Shown: positions 1 through 12,672 of the stretch, piece by piece
Layout: the number at the start of each line of letters is the position of its first letter
Numbering within the stretch: the first letter of the stretch is position 1
Assembly: GCF_028858725.1 (NCBI RefSeq)
Contig: NC_084759.1
Span: 139,604,671-139,668,670 of the forward strand
DNA length: 64,000 nucleotides
Source of the DNA: Colius striatus
Lineage: Eukaryota > Chordata > Aves > Coliiformes > Coliidae
Direction of reading: 5' to 3'
Translations under genes and position numbers: made by a program
The notes under the pieces: generated by a model
Told to the model about the DNA's origin: nothing
Databases searched by the model: none
What the model saw: only the letters and a program-made list of their open reading frames with translations

Positions 1-760
1 TTCCTAGCAGATGTTTGTCTTCACTTACCATTTGTTTTAATTATTCCTGATGTTTTGTCTATCAAATTGCAGACTTCTTCAAAGGAAAAGGAATAAGCAG
101 TTGTCATAACAACAAAGCTCTTCGTTACCACAGGAACCTTTGACAGCTTTATTTAAAACATTAAAAAAAAATTAAAAGAAAAATCCAACCAATTATTTTT
201 ATAAGTCTGATTCATGTTCTTCTTAAACAGATTACAATGTGTTCTCTAGCAGTTACACTGTGAAGGGAGTATGGCATGAATATTTATTATAATGTAAACT
301 TTAGAAAAAAAAATCTAAAGTGAATTTGTTGTCTTTATGAGCTCCCTGTGACAATGGCTTGCCTTGGTTTTAATTAAGAGTGTACGATGTGAGACGTAAA
401 GGTGGAATTTTTCTCTTTTTCTCACACATGTGAAGCAAAATGAAATAAGGCAGAAATTCAAATGTTCTAGACAATTGCCTCTTCCATTTTTCAAGCCAAA
501 AAAAGAGAAAGGATATTAGCATCCTGAAGACAGAGGGAAGTGTGATTCATTTGGTAAGAGGTTGAGGCCTTTTGCAAAGTTTAGAACTGACTCCTGATTT
601 TAATTTTCGATTCTGCGATGCTGAAGGGGGTGCTGGGGGGAAGACGATCAACTGCTGCTCTGCCACCATACAGAAGAGAAAGTGACAGAGAGATGTTGCT
701 TGCTGCTTTCCCCACTTCCAAGAAGCAGCCAGTTAACTGCGAGGTGTGACCTGCTGGTGC

Positions 761-778
761 AGGAGGAGGAGGAGGAGG
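761..778. repeat. (AGG)6 microsatellite
   Basis: Six uninterrupted AGG units on the plus strand. Confidence 0.9.
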
Positions 779-2612
779 CTGATCCACTGGCAGAGTGCTG
801 CCTGGCCAAAGAAGGGCAGGAGCCAATGCTACCTTGTCTTTTTATTCACACAAAAGAGGTAAATAGCTCCTGCTATCTCCTGTTTAACTTGCACACTCGA
901 ATTTGAAAGGTGCTTTTCTTGATTTCATATTCTAATTTTTAGTATGAAATACAGGCTAAATGCCTTTCATCTGTTCAAGGCATTTATAGTATCCTTAGCA
1001 AAAGAATTCTTTTATGGCAAAGTGAAGGATGATACTAGAATTGTTAAACTCGTACCCCTTAAAATAAGTTACATTTGTCCTCAGTTTGAACAGAGATGTT
1101 TCTTGCTGGGCGTAATCAACAACTTAATTCTCTCCCTCAGCCAAGGAAAGAATGAATATCTGTAGAGACTTATCATTCTGTCTTCCATCCATAAAGGAAT
1201 ATCAAAAGCAGATGTTGCATTTGTCTTAAGAAGATGATAGCTGCAAATTGCCTTGTCTCACAGGCACTTCTCCAGCTGATGTCCATAATTCCTCTGTCAC
1301 AATGATGACCATGGAAAGCAGGGAAAGTCCCAAATATGCAAGGCCAGACTCCTTTCCCACAAGAATAGATTTCTTAACCTCAGGCATGAGAACAGATTAC
1401 CTAACCTCAGAGATGTGTTGAGACTCTAGTATCTGACAGGTTTTGGGCATAGATGTTTTCATTTAGTTCTTAAAAAGGATTGGCCACATAGAAAAGAACT
1501 TGGTTTATTCCTGAGAGGAGGGGATGGGGTGCTTTGTGTATTAATTTCCTTATAGCTTACTTCATCTCCCCACAAGCCAGGTCTGACGGCTTCTCTCTGA
1601 TGGGAAATATGGCTGTGGCTTTCCTGTTACATGAGATGGTGTAAGGAGTTGTTATTTAATTATGACAACTACACACATACAAGACATTGCATTAGGAAAC
1701 ACACATACACCATCTGCTAGGTACTGTGATTTAGCTGTAGGCGTACAAGAGCAGAGTCTTATGAGCATTAACTTTATTCTAGGAGACTATAAATGTAGGT
1801 CTCCTTGAGCAGCACTGCCGAGGGAGGCATTCAGGGGAAGCACACTCCTCGATGATATAGTCATTACTGTTTCAGCAAGACGTTAATTTTTACAATAAAT
1901 AAGCTTAATCTTTTTATGCAGATCGTTTTAGAAAATAAACAGGCCATTTTTATGAGCTACTTAGAACTGGGGCTGGGATGGGATTTGCGGTGAGATCCTG
2001 CATATGCTACAAATTGTAAGCAATTTTTAATTCCTGGGGAACTACTGCAGATCATTATTTGTTCTTGGTTTTTAAATAACTTCTAAATGCAACATTTTTG
2101 TGTGCTTCAAAGCATTTAGAAAGCAGAAACATTGCCTGGTGGAACTAAACTGCTGATTACTAAAGAAAGAGGATGATTGAAATCCATACGCTGAGCTTGT
2201 AGTTTTAATACACCAACCTTTCTTTGATTACTTCTGGAGAATTTGTCTGGAAAACAGAGCATATGGGAGCTGGCATGGGAGAGCCTGACCGTTGGCCTCG
2301 GAAGCCTGAACCCCGTTGGGCTTTGGCCTGATCTCGTTTGCTAACCACCTTTGTAACTTCAGCAGAGGTTAGCAAATAGCAGGTAATTCAGTTCTGGTAT
2401 CTTTAACCACTGACCTCTCTTGCAGAGAGAAAGCAGTGACGCGGTTTTGAACTCCTGAGAATATGACTATCCCACCTAACATCGGCTGTGAATAGTATGT
2501 ATAATGAATGCACAATTCCGATACAAACTGTCCAGTACTGTTTGCTGGAGAAATAACATGGCTGTTACCTTGAAGTTAACAGAAATGATGTCTTTTTGAT
2601 GAAGTATTAAGG

Positions 2613-2652
2613 AAAGAAACAGTATTACTAGCAAAGAAACAGTATTACTAGC
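2613..2652. repeat. Perfect 20-bp tandem duplication
   Basis: The 20-mer AAAGAAACAGTATTACTAGC occurs twice back to back with no mismatch. It is probably a recent replication-slippage duplication. Confidence 0.95.
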
Positions 2653-5600
2653 CAGTAAGCCATTCAATGTCTTACAAACAGATCTTGAGAAAGGTACTGA
2701 TTTTGCCTTCTGGCCAGCCCCAAGATGAATGCATTTACATGACAGTCTGTGTTTTGACACTAGATATAATATCATGTTCTGGCCAGGAGGTTTCACAGGT
2801 TTGGTGAGATTTTGTGACAGAGCTGAACCATTCCAGCCCAAAACAGCCTAACTTTCAGAAGAGAAATGTGGCCTGTGGTTTGGGCTGCTACTGTTGACCT
2901 TGTGCAATGTGGTTTCAGTTCACTGATCTGCCATGTGTTTGCCTGTGAACCCAGACAAAGCTGTGTAGCCTGAGCTTTCATTCCTCTGTTGTAAACAGGC
3001 TGATCTCCCATTCTCAGGCAATCCTATTCTCTCTTTAACTGAAAAAACAATGCTCAGGCACTGTGGAAAAGGGGGTCACTTAACTAAGTGAGTTTTGACT
3101 GTGTGCAGCTATGCTCCATCCCAGAAGCCAATTTCATTTCAACAGCTACAAGTTTATGTAAAATACTTCCATTCCCTGTGGCACAAAACTTTAGTATGAT
3201 TGTATCTCTCTTCTCACTGTCTACTGAGACAAACAAGGGATACACAATTACAGAAAGAAAATATAATAATATAGAATCTGGCTTTATTAGTGAAGCCTAA
3301 GGGAATTGTTGTGGCTTCCGAACCCCCTCCAGCTAATACTTGTTCTGCAGGACATGTGATCTCATGTTACATCAGGCAGCAGCCTTGATTTCCCTGTCTA
3401 GTTCTAGATACAGCACAAGCTAACGCAGACACAAACATCAATTAAGGAGCCATGTTAACAGCCCAAGCCATGAGACCAGGGCTTGAATAAACTGGTGGCA
3501 AAATGAAGCTGAAACTAGGGACATACCTAATACGTGTTGAACAGACAACACTCCCTCCACACCTTTGAGTAGAGTCACAATGGGTTCTTTAAACTGAGCA
3601 ATTGTCCAAAACACTTACTTACTTTAAAACATTAGAGTTTAAACAAATCAAATTCTAGGTGAAAGAACAAGCACATGAAAACATTGGTAGTTTTGCTCAG
3701 TAAGGTAGGTAGAGGATTTTGTGGTGGTATTTTGTGGGGTTTTTTGAGCATTTTTTATAATGTAAATATAACCTGGATGAGAAAGAAAAAAAATGTTTTC
3801 ATCACGAAAGCGACTGTAATTCCCAATTAAACAAAGTCTAATAAATGTTGGTATTGTTCAGTCGCCGCAGAGGCCACTGCTAACATCACACAGCGTGTAG
3901 GCCCCCAAAGCTCTTGTTTGTTTCTAAAGCGGTCAGGTCACACCGCTCAGTTCCCCCCAATTTATTTAAATCTGTTACTTTATTTCAAGTGCTAATTATC
4001 TCTCACAACAAACAGAGCCTTGTCAGCTGCAATTACTGGCATTACAATAGGTTATCAACAGAAAAGTGTGTCTTGAAGCAAGAAGTGTTGCCTTGGTTAC
4101 CAACCCAAAATGCTCCTGGATTGCATCTGTAGCCACAATTTCCTGATTGTACCTGAAATATTTCATGAGCAAGGGCCCTCTTTTCCTCTTAAATTAGTAC
4201 AGGACATCGTGAGCCAAATTTTACCCTACAGAATTGTAATTTAAACCAATGGACAGTGCAAGTTTGGAGTCGGTGGTAGATTGTCCTAAAGGCAAAAGAA
4301 AGGGTTTACATTTTGCATGAGTAGTGGGGAACGTATTTTGCTCTTGGACTTGGCATACACACGAATAATTCTTCCATCTTCATAAGTGTTATGCCTGACT
4401 CGAAAATGAGAATAGTCTCTTGCCCAGTAAATTGAAGCAGGTGTGTTTCATAAGGCCATACTCCTTCCTACCAAACACTCTGCCACATGCAAAGAGCTGG
4501 CACGAGCCAGGGAGTCTTGGACTGGTTGTAAATGTGGTTTTCAGGATAGTTGTGAGCGAGGGGTTTGATTTGACTTGGCAGAAGGAGAAATGTCAGCCGT
4601 GAAGGAAGCGTGAGTTCAGGCGAGAAGTTGGGAGGTTGGGTACATCTCTCATTCTGTGTCACACAGCCAAAAGTTAAATGCCTCTGATTGCCTAAGAAAC
4701 GTGTGCTTGTCTTTCATTTCACGTACGGCTCCTTGAAATAGGAGTGAATCAAAGCCAGAGGAGATATGGCGCTCAAACTTTGTGACCTTGTCACTTGAAT
4801 GAGGCTTCAGGGCTGATGAGAGAGGTGTATCAGACTCTAAAAGGGAAGACAGAAGAAAGACCAGGGTGACAAAGTGGTACTGCCATTAAATGTAGTCACG
4901 AATAGGATATTCTGCGGTCTTACAAAGCATCATCTATTTGGACCCGTAGCTTGTGCCTCATAATCTTTTATGGGCAGCATTATATCCTTATAGGCTTTCC
5001 AAAAACCTCAGAATCTACTTTAGTGCACAGAGAGAAGCTGCCTAGTCCTGAAACGGCTGAACAGCTTGTTGCCCACCTTTATACCTAAGCCTTATCAAAA
5101 TCTTCACACAGTGTTTTCATACACTTGCTTGTCCCAGAGGAGTCTGAACATTTTGGGAGTGTCAATGTGCGTTTGTGAAGGAACACTGGGTGAAAAGTTA
5201 TGGAAGCCTTTGCTCTCATTTAGTTTCTCTTGTAAACCAGAGTTTTTCTGATCCTCTACTGTGGCTCACTGTTGGGAAATCTGGCCAGAAAGGAGAGTCC
5301 TACGTCAGTTACTTCACCTTCCTCTCACCTTCTCGTGTGTGTGTCTATATTGCCAGGATGGGGGATGCACTTTCCAGCCTCCATGTGAGAGCTGCACTTC
5401 AGCAGCAGAGAGTCTCAGTAATTATGTCAGCCAGAGACAGAGAGGGACCATAGCCAGCTGTGTAGCTATGGTATTTAGTTTAAGAGAGGGAGTGTCAAGT
5501 TCCAGTCCCAGCTCTTTCTGTATTTTATCCATGTAAAAACCACATAATGTAAAATAGATCGCTTTCTAGGAGCATGCACGGGGACCAAAGACTCTTGCTC

Positions 5601-5666
5601 TCAGAGGAAGATTTTCAATAATAATCTGAAGATTCATGGTCTCTCTTGCTTAGGCACACTCTTCCT

Positions 5667-5680
5667 TCTCTCTCTCTCTC
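5667..5680. repeat. (TC)7 microsatellite
   Basis: Seven TC units in a pyrimidine-rich context. Confidence 0.85.
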
Positions 5681-6833
5681 AAGCCCAATTAGTAATGAAG
5701 CTCTTTGAGTGTCAGCACTGGGCTGTTATATGGTGTTTATGGTCAAATGTGTGGATCTGAACTCCCTTTAGCATGACAAAAGACCCATGTTTGGATGTGC
5801 TGAACCTTAAGTGCTACAATGCTCTAAAACCCTATGGAGAGTGGCAGCAAACAAGGATGAGCCCCGCTCACCTCTGAGACACGAAATGGAGTTATCAGAG
5901 CTCAGATGTGGTCTGCAAGGAGGGCAGCATTTCCCCGTATTGCTGGCCCTCTGTCACCTAGCTCTCACTTAGCTGCTCATCTAGGGCACTGATTTTTTTT
6001 TTCTGGATGGTTCTTTGGTACTTGTCACTCATCTGGTCATCTTATGGGGAGGATGGGCATGGAAGAATCAGGCGTTTGGGAACCTGAGTTATGCAGCCTG
6101 CGAAATGCTGCATGTATCTTCTTACTCCTACAGCAGCCATACAAACCAGGGACACTGGTGATGTTTTGCTTAAATCACTTTTTGCATACGAACCTTAAAT
6201 CCTTAACACAGGGCAGACACTGCTTTATGGAGCTAATTTATTTTGCTTTTATAAGTAAAGTCTCGCTTGCTGAAATGAGCATTGAAAAATGACCTGTCGT
6301 GTTTGTTCTCCATTTAGTACTACAGTGCTAACACAATTCAAAGGCACTCAACTTCATTCAGGTCCTCCTTGTGTACCATCTGCAGGAGTCATTTGGGATG
6401 CTCCGAGAGTGTTGCACTGGGATGATGGGGTTACCAGGAGCCAAGACGGGTGGCAGGGCTCCAGCGATCACATGAACACCCAGGACTGAGACTTGGATGT
6501 GAAGGCAAAGCTCAGCTGCTGGTCCAAGTCAGCTGAGGAGCTGTCATCATCAGAGGGCTTCTTATTTGCTCTGTGTGATGTTACAGAAATTATTCATGCT
6601 ATCTAGCACTTCCTTTGGTAATATCAGCAGAATAGAGGAACAGGCTATGCAGTTTCACAAGGCCATCTCAAGCACTTTTTTTAAACTTTACAGGTTTGGG
6701 GAGGACTTAGAGAAGGGGTGCAACTTCTCAGGAGGACTGGATCAGTGAGACTGCAGAAAACAGTAAATTGGTAAATCGGCACTGATAGGAATAGCTCCTT
6801 TGAACCAATCAAAACCTACTTTGAGGAACACTG

Positions 6834-6872
6834 AGTCACAGAATCTTAAGGGCTGGAATCACTACCTAGAAA
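6834..6872 (-). mobile_element. CR1 LINE 3'-tail fragment
   Basis: The plus strand reads GAGTCACAGAATCTTAAGGG then CTGGAATCAC, the reverse complement of a CR1 3' end (GTGATTCC...AGATTCTGTGA). It lies immediately beside a longer CR1 fragment in the same orientation, so it is a separate tail or a broken copy. Confidence 0.6.
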
Positions 6873-6880
6873 TAAATAGG

Positions 6881-7150
6881 ATCATAGAATTATTTTGGCT
6901 AGAAGCGATCTTAAAGATCATCTAGTTCAAACTTCCCTATCCCAGGCAGGGGCACCTTCCACTAGACCAGGTTGCTCAGAGCCCCATCCAGCCTTGCCTT
7001 GAACACTTCCAGGGATAGGGCATCTGCAACCTCTCTGTTCAACCTGTGGTGCTTCACCACCCTCATAGTGAAGAACTTCTTTCTCACATCTAATCTACAT
7101 CTACCCTCTTTCAGTTTAAAGCCATTATCTCTTGCTTTGTCAAGGGTTTG
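6881..7150 (-). mobile_element. CR1 LINE fragment, reverse orientation
   Basis: The plus strand starts GGATCATAGAATTATTTTGG and continues with AAAGATCATCTAGTTCAA, CCAGGCAGGGGCACCTTCC, CACTAGACCAGGTTGCTCAG, AGCCTTGCCTTGAACACTTC and AGTGAAGAACTTCTTTCTCA. These are reverse-complement landmarks of the avian CR1 3' region. The copy is 5'-truncated, as is usual for CR1, and diverged; its open frame on the plus strand is spurious. Confidence 0.93.
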
Positions 7151-9478
7151 GGGGTTTCTGCATATCAGTGGGGATCATACTCTGGATTCTCTTTGTTCCT
7201 GTTTTCCATCCCCTTGATTTTTACAGCATAAGCACTGATCTGTACGCACAGCGTGAGTAGCTGGTTTCTGTTTATCCAAAACCAAATGTAAATATCTCCA
7301 TAAAGATAAAATTTTAATGCAGAGGTTTATGACAAAGACTATTATTTCCAGGCTGCCATTAACAAATCCATGCTGCTGTGGTTTAAATGGAAGATTTTAG
7401 AGCTGATTATAAAACGCTGAAATCAGACACAGCTATGAAGATTTGATAATACCTGAACTGGAGAAAGTTAGTTCTTCCAGGGATAAAAAAAGCAAAGTGA
7501 AGGACTGGAAACCAAATATAAAAGTGTACAGCCAATATCCAGAATGGCAGGACCATCAGAAGAAGATCACTGTCAGAAACATAACAGGGTTCTCCCCAGC
7601 ACACAGTTCTCTGGGTCGGCCCAGGAATTTAATTCAGATTAAATTCAGGGATATATTTTGGTTGCTTCAAAAATTAATTCATTAATTCTAAATAAACAGA
7701 AGTTTAAATAAAAATAGACTGCTTAAAGAGGAAGTAACTAGGATGGAATGGGAGTGCTGGGGAGGAACAGTAGCAAAGAGAGAAGTCTGGGTATCCAGAG
7801 AGGGACAGCCTTAAAGTTAGTCTATTATGCTCATGTTAAAATTAGATTCTTACCATTTTTGCCCTAACTTAGGCTTTTGCATCATTTTTTATATCACCCC
7901 CTCTGATATCCTAAATACATGCTTGGGAAGTAATATTGGTTAATATTACTTGATATTTTCTGTGCCTGGCAGCACTTCACACCACACAGAAGGAGGATAG
8001 CTGACCCCTGCATGCGGTTTACAGAACTGCTTGTGGATGAAGTGGGCATAAGCAGGTTTGTGTGATTGTTTAGATGTGGTATTTGAGTGGCCTCTAATGC
8101 ATTTTGTCTGCATGAAGCCAGCCCTGGAATATGTCTAAAAGGCTCCCCTGCTAGAGTGCAACAGGTTTTGACAAGCACCGGTGCTGGAAGGAAGAGCAAA
8201 TGTATGATTTAGACCATTGTTAGGGACTTTTTTTTTTTTGCAAAGACAGTTACCACATTGCAAAATTGTGAAACTGTGTATAATAGGATGCTGAATGCAA
8301 AATCTATTACAGTCATGCTCTCCTATTATTTAGCAATGTAACTACAGCTATTTGCCAATCCTAGATTGCCAAACCACAGAGGAGAAAAACTACATGAAAA
8401 ACTTAGCATGTTTAAACCAAAAATTTGTTCTATCTGGGGGTCTGCTATTATGTTTTAAAGTTTTATTAAGAACTAAATTTACTGTGCATTGTTTGCTTTA
8501 GAGGTGAGTAGCTCTGAAATTCTGTTTTTTTGTTTCCATGTAACCATGCTTCAGTGAATTTCAAAGTTTTAACAAGATTTAATAGTCAGTTTCCTTAGGC
8601 AAGTTGCAGAAATTACCCCTGATGATTTAGTTAGGAGCTGTGGTGTGGTCTTCCTGTAATCATACACCTCGCTCCTAGAATGAAGTGGGGAAATTAATCT
8701 GTGGTGCAGATTATCCTTTAAAATAAAAGGATAAATAAACCCGAAAGAAATGAAAATACACAGCTTCAGACTGATTCTGGAACTGGTTTTGTTTTCTGAC
8801 AACAACAGAAGTTTAAAAGAAGAAGAGAGCTAGAGGCACTGGAAAATTAAGAATAGCCCTATTCCAATGGATAGTTTTCCTGTCATAGGACAGAATTAAC
8901 AACATGGCACTGGGCAAGCCCAGAACAAAAGGAGCACCTTTGCCCCATCATCTTTGTAATAAGAAAAATGCCATTAAAAAAATGCAAGAAGGTCCTTTGA
9001 TTTTCTTATTTTACTGCCACTACTTGAATGTCCTGTATTTTGAATGCTTGCTCCTGCATTCATTACATCCCCCAAATTCCTCAGCTCCAGGATTTGGGAT
9101 GGGGGGGGCACGTGACAGCTGTCAGATCAGGTCTTCGCTCTGCTTCCTATGGAATAATGCTCCCTCCTCAGATGAGGAGCTCCTACAGAATAGAAATAAC
9201 TAATGATAGTGTGACTACTTGAAAGCCACATAGAGGGAGGAAAGAGATGCTATTCACTTTGGCAGTACAAATAAAGTGAGAGCTTTCTTTCTACAGGCAT
9301 GTGTGGGAAGGGCAACAACAGAGCAATTACATGGTGGGTGGGAAAGGGGATTTTGTCACTTTGGCAGTGCTGACAGACAGAAATAAACTGCTTCTAGGGG
9401 GATAGCAGGGTAAGAACTTGCACATCAAGAGCATAAGCAGAATTAAAATGGGCCCTTGAGGGGATTTATTGAGGGCTG

Positions 9479-9493
9479 TTTTTTTTTTTTTTT
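9479..9493. repeat. T15 homopolymer
   Basis: Fifteen consecutive T bases followed by AAAG; not clearly attached to a retroposon. Confidence 0.9.
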
Positions 9494-12400
9494 AAAGTGC
9501 CTAAGGCCCCTACTATTTCATTGTGTGCAAGTCAAGAATGAGGAGTGAGGAGAGAGAGTGAGCAAGTGGCATCCAAACCAGTAAGAAACAGCTCTGACTG
9601 TGAGAATATGATTATAATCCTTATGCAACAGCTACAAATGTGAAGGAATGGCGCATTCAGCATGTACGGACAGTGAGGGAAGGAGCTGTGGTCAGGAAGG
9701 GTGCTTGGAAGAAACTCTCCCCTTTTCAAACCAATAATGAAGTCCTTTTCCTTTATTTTGTGTGTAAAACAATGCCACATATTGGCCACGGTGTCCAGAG
9801 AGGTGTAATACAGCCTTAGGGCAGACGACACATTGCCAGGATGAGGCAACAAATTATTTGAACTAGCTTGAGTTCGGATGCATGGGCACTTCAGTTCACA
9901 CTGTGACAGACTTTTTCAGTAGGTGCAATTGTGCTACTCAACTTCCTCTTGGTTTCCCTGGAATCCCACATTGCTTGTATGAAGGCAAAAGACAAAGTCT
10001 GCTCCAGTTTGTCTAGAAGAGGGGAACAGAGTTGTTCTGTATTCACAACTGCAGGGTGATGTTGGTCTTCTCTGGGAAAAAAATAATATTACTATTACAA
10101 GTTACAGTAACAATGGATTGTCGATATACACATTCTGGTCATGGAGATGGCTTTGCTTCTTTCTTCATGTTTTTTTCTCTCAAAAAGAAAACATCTACTG
10201 ATGTCCACCAGTGTGGACTGACACAGACAGTTGCAATGCAATCATTCAGGTTGAAAACAGCAGATTACTGCAAAAGAAATGTTAATTACAACACATGGAA
10301 TACACAGGGATACGTTTATGCACCACAGGTTCATTCCACCCATCTCTATCCCTCATGCCCATCTCATGGGGACCCTTTGGTACAGCAAATGCAGAAACTT
10401 CCCTTTCCCTTTCCTTTCCAGAGGAAGTGATGAAGGGAATGTCAACCTCCTCTGCCAGCACCAAGAGCTGCAAAGGGCTGGGTAGTGGAGTTTCCTTTCA
10501 CACACAAACCATGTACTGCTATTTCACAGACTATAGGTTTCACCTAAGATGCCAACAAGCAACTCTCAGCCCCTCATCACTTAGAGGTGCCAAGACCGGG
10601 CAACTCATTACAGCCACTTGTTGTAACGTTGCTTCTATCAGCAGGCTGTGCTGCCACGCAGTGTGCTACAGCTGAAAGAGAATAAGCCTGCCTTCAGCAA
10701 GACAGCCTAGAGATTTTTTAGACGGCAGATGATTGGTGATGTCACATAAAATTGACAGCTCTTCAGACAAAAGGAAGAAGCTTGACTTAATGAGTGCTAT
10801 GGGTGGGTGTATAAGCAAAGACTTTTTCTAAGAATTATCATTACCTGGGAAAGGCAATTTTCAGCTGAATTGACATTCCAGTAATTAAGGGCCAACGTAG
10901 AGAATCTTGGTCATTATAACTATTTAAATTTTCAAATTGCTTAGTTTAGAATTGCTTATGGTTGAGCTGCTACTGACAGCTCCATCACTTTCTATTCTCA
11001 GCCAGCTTGATTGGCAAATTGATGAGGTCTGTACCGCGCAGCCACGGTTCCATCTTGGTGCCAAAAATCACTACCCAGAGCAGAACAACAAGTAACAGCT
11101 ACGGTCAGATCAAATCACAACGAATCCACATTTTATGTTCACTTTTTGATAGTGTAAACGCATGTTAAAAGGGTCACTGGGTGGCAGATTCTTGAAAACC
11201 ATGCTGTAGGATATCATCATATTTCAGTTACTTAAAGTTTCCTTATCGGTGTGTGCTTTTCATCAGACTAGTTGGAACCCACACTGTTGGGCTAACATTT
11301 CTTTCCTGGCTTTTTAACCCTGTGTTAACAGCCTCAGGTGGATGATGCTTTCCAAACAGCGAACGCTGTTTTGTGGTCGTAGGAACTTTTCTTTCAGAAA
11401 GATGGGTAAAAGAAACATCTGGACCTCTTGAGGAGTTTGCATTATGTCCTGAAGCAACTTCCCTAATTTTGAAAGTGAGCTATTATCTATTCTGTTTGCC
11501 AGTTGTTTTACTTATTTCATCATACCAAAGTCAAGGAGACTGGGAGAGAGAAACCATATTTTTCTTTAACAATTTAGAAGACTTTGTGCATTATTCTGCA
11601 AGAACGGAGGCACTGGATCTCTTTCAGCTTTAGCACGTTGCCCTCCTTTTCCCCCTGTAAAAATGTATTAACTTACCATTTACTTTGTTCTACTGACTTA
11701 GAGAGAGGGAGATTTTTTTTTGTAGTCCCTCTTCCTCTGTACTGTCACTTTTGATTCACAGTTGCTAAGCGTTGCAAAAGCTCACCAGAGGGACACTCTC
11801 ATAGTGTGATTTGCAAACTTTGAAATAACACCCACCAGCAGAAGCACCATATGCTACAAAGTTGCACAGTAAACTGACAGCAGTATTTCATTTATAATTT
11901 GAATTTCCAAAAATGTCAGCATTTTTCACATCAACAAATGCCTCTCAGCTTGCAGTACACGACTCTTTCCTCTGAGTGGACGTTATGTTCATTCTGCTTA
12001 CCTTTCTACAGGCTCTATTAATGGCACACACATTAAAATCAATTCATTGTTATTATGGTAGCTTGTGGTATTGAGACAAAATAAACCTGTGAATCTCCTG
12101 AATGTTTAAGTAAGTCACAGGGCTTATATACCACACAAATGCGTGTGTAGTTTGTGGCATGTGGACTTTGTGGCTCTCTGTAACATTGATAATCCAGTGC
12201 ACCCTTTTTGATAATAAAATAAAGTACCAAGGAATATTTTTTTAATCAATCAAAGGCAAACTTCACATAAAACACAATCTGTTCCCTTTGTGGTTAATTT
12301 TCATCCAGCTGCACTTAAGTACAACAGAGCCAGCAGAGAAAACTACTTGGCAACACTTCCTAATTAGGGGATGTTAATTACTGCTAAATACTATACAATT

Positions 12401-12655
12401 TCTATGTTATAAGAGTTCATCTAAATCAATGTTATTATGGTACTAAAGGAATTAATAATGATTTCATACTTAGAAGCTGTTGCCAAACTACCCATTAGTT
12501 CAGAGTTTAAAATGACTTTATGATGAAATCTCTAAATCTGCGTTACATAAAACACTGGAGCATTCACAGACAATCACACATGGCACTTCCATTGTGTATT
12601 AATAACTGTGCCTGATGGCATCCCGTTTCCATGCTGGAGTGTTGATAGGGTGAGT

Positions 12656-12672
12656 GAGAGAGAGAGAGAGAG
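12656..12672. repeat. (GA)8 microsatellite
   Basis: About eight GA units, followed by a CpG-containing patch (CCTGCGAGACGAGGCGGCCG) unusual for the surroundings. Confidence 0.9.

Larger units (their letters stand above)
1..6833. other. No gene recognised; non-coding DNA
   Basis: AT-rich single-copy-looking DNA. Open frames are short (under 125 codons), overlap on both strands and show no recognisable domain. It contains an (AGG)6 run at 761-778, a perfect 20-bp tandem duplication at 2613-2652 and a (TC)7 run at 5667-5680. It is either intergenic DNA downstream of DERA or part of a very long last DERA intron. Confidence 0.6.

Noticed and set aside
6972..7217. Plus-strand 81-codon open frame
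   Set aside because: Lies in a reverse-oriented CR1 fragment; an antisense frame of the repeat.
10032..10675. Cluster of overlapping open frames of 126 and 132 codons
   Set aside because: Frames overlap in several phases and on both strands, with no domain or codon pattern.
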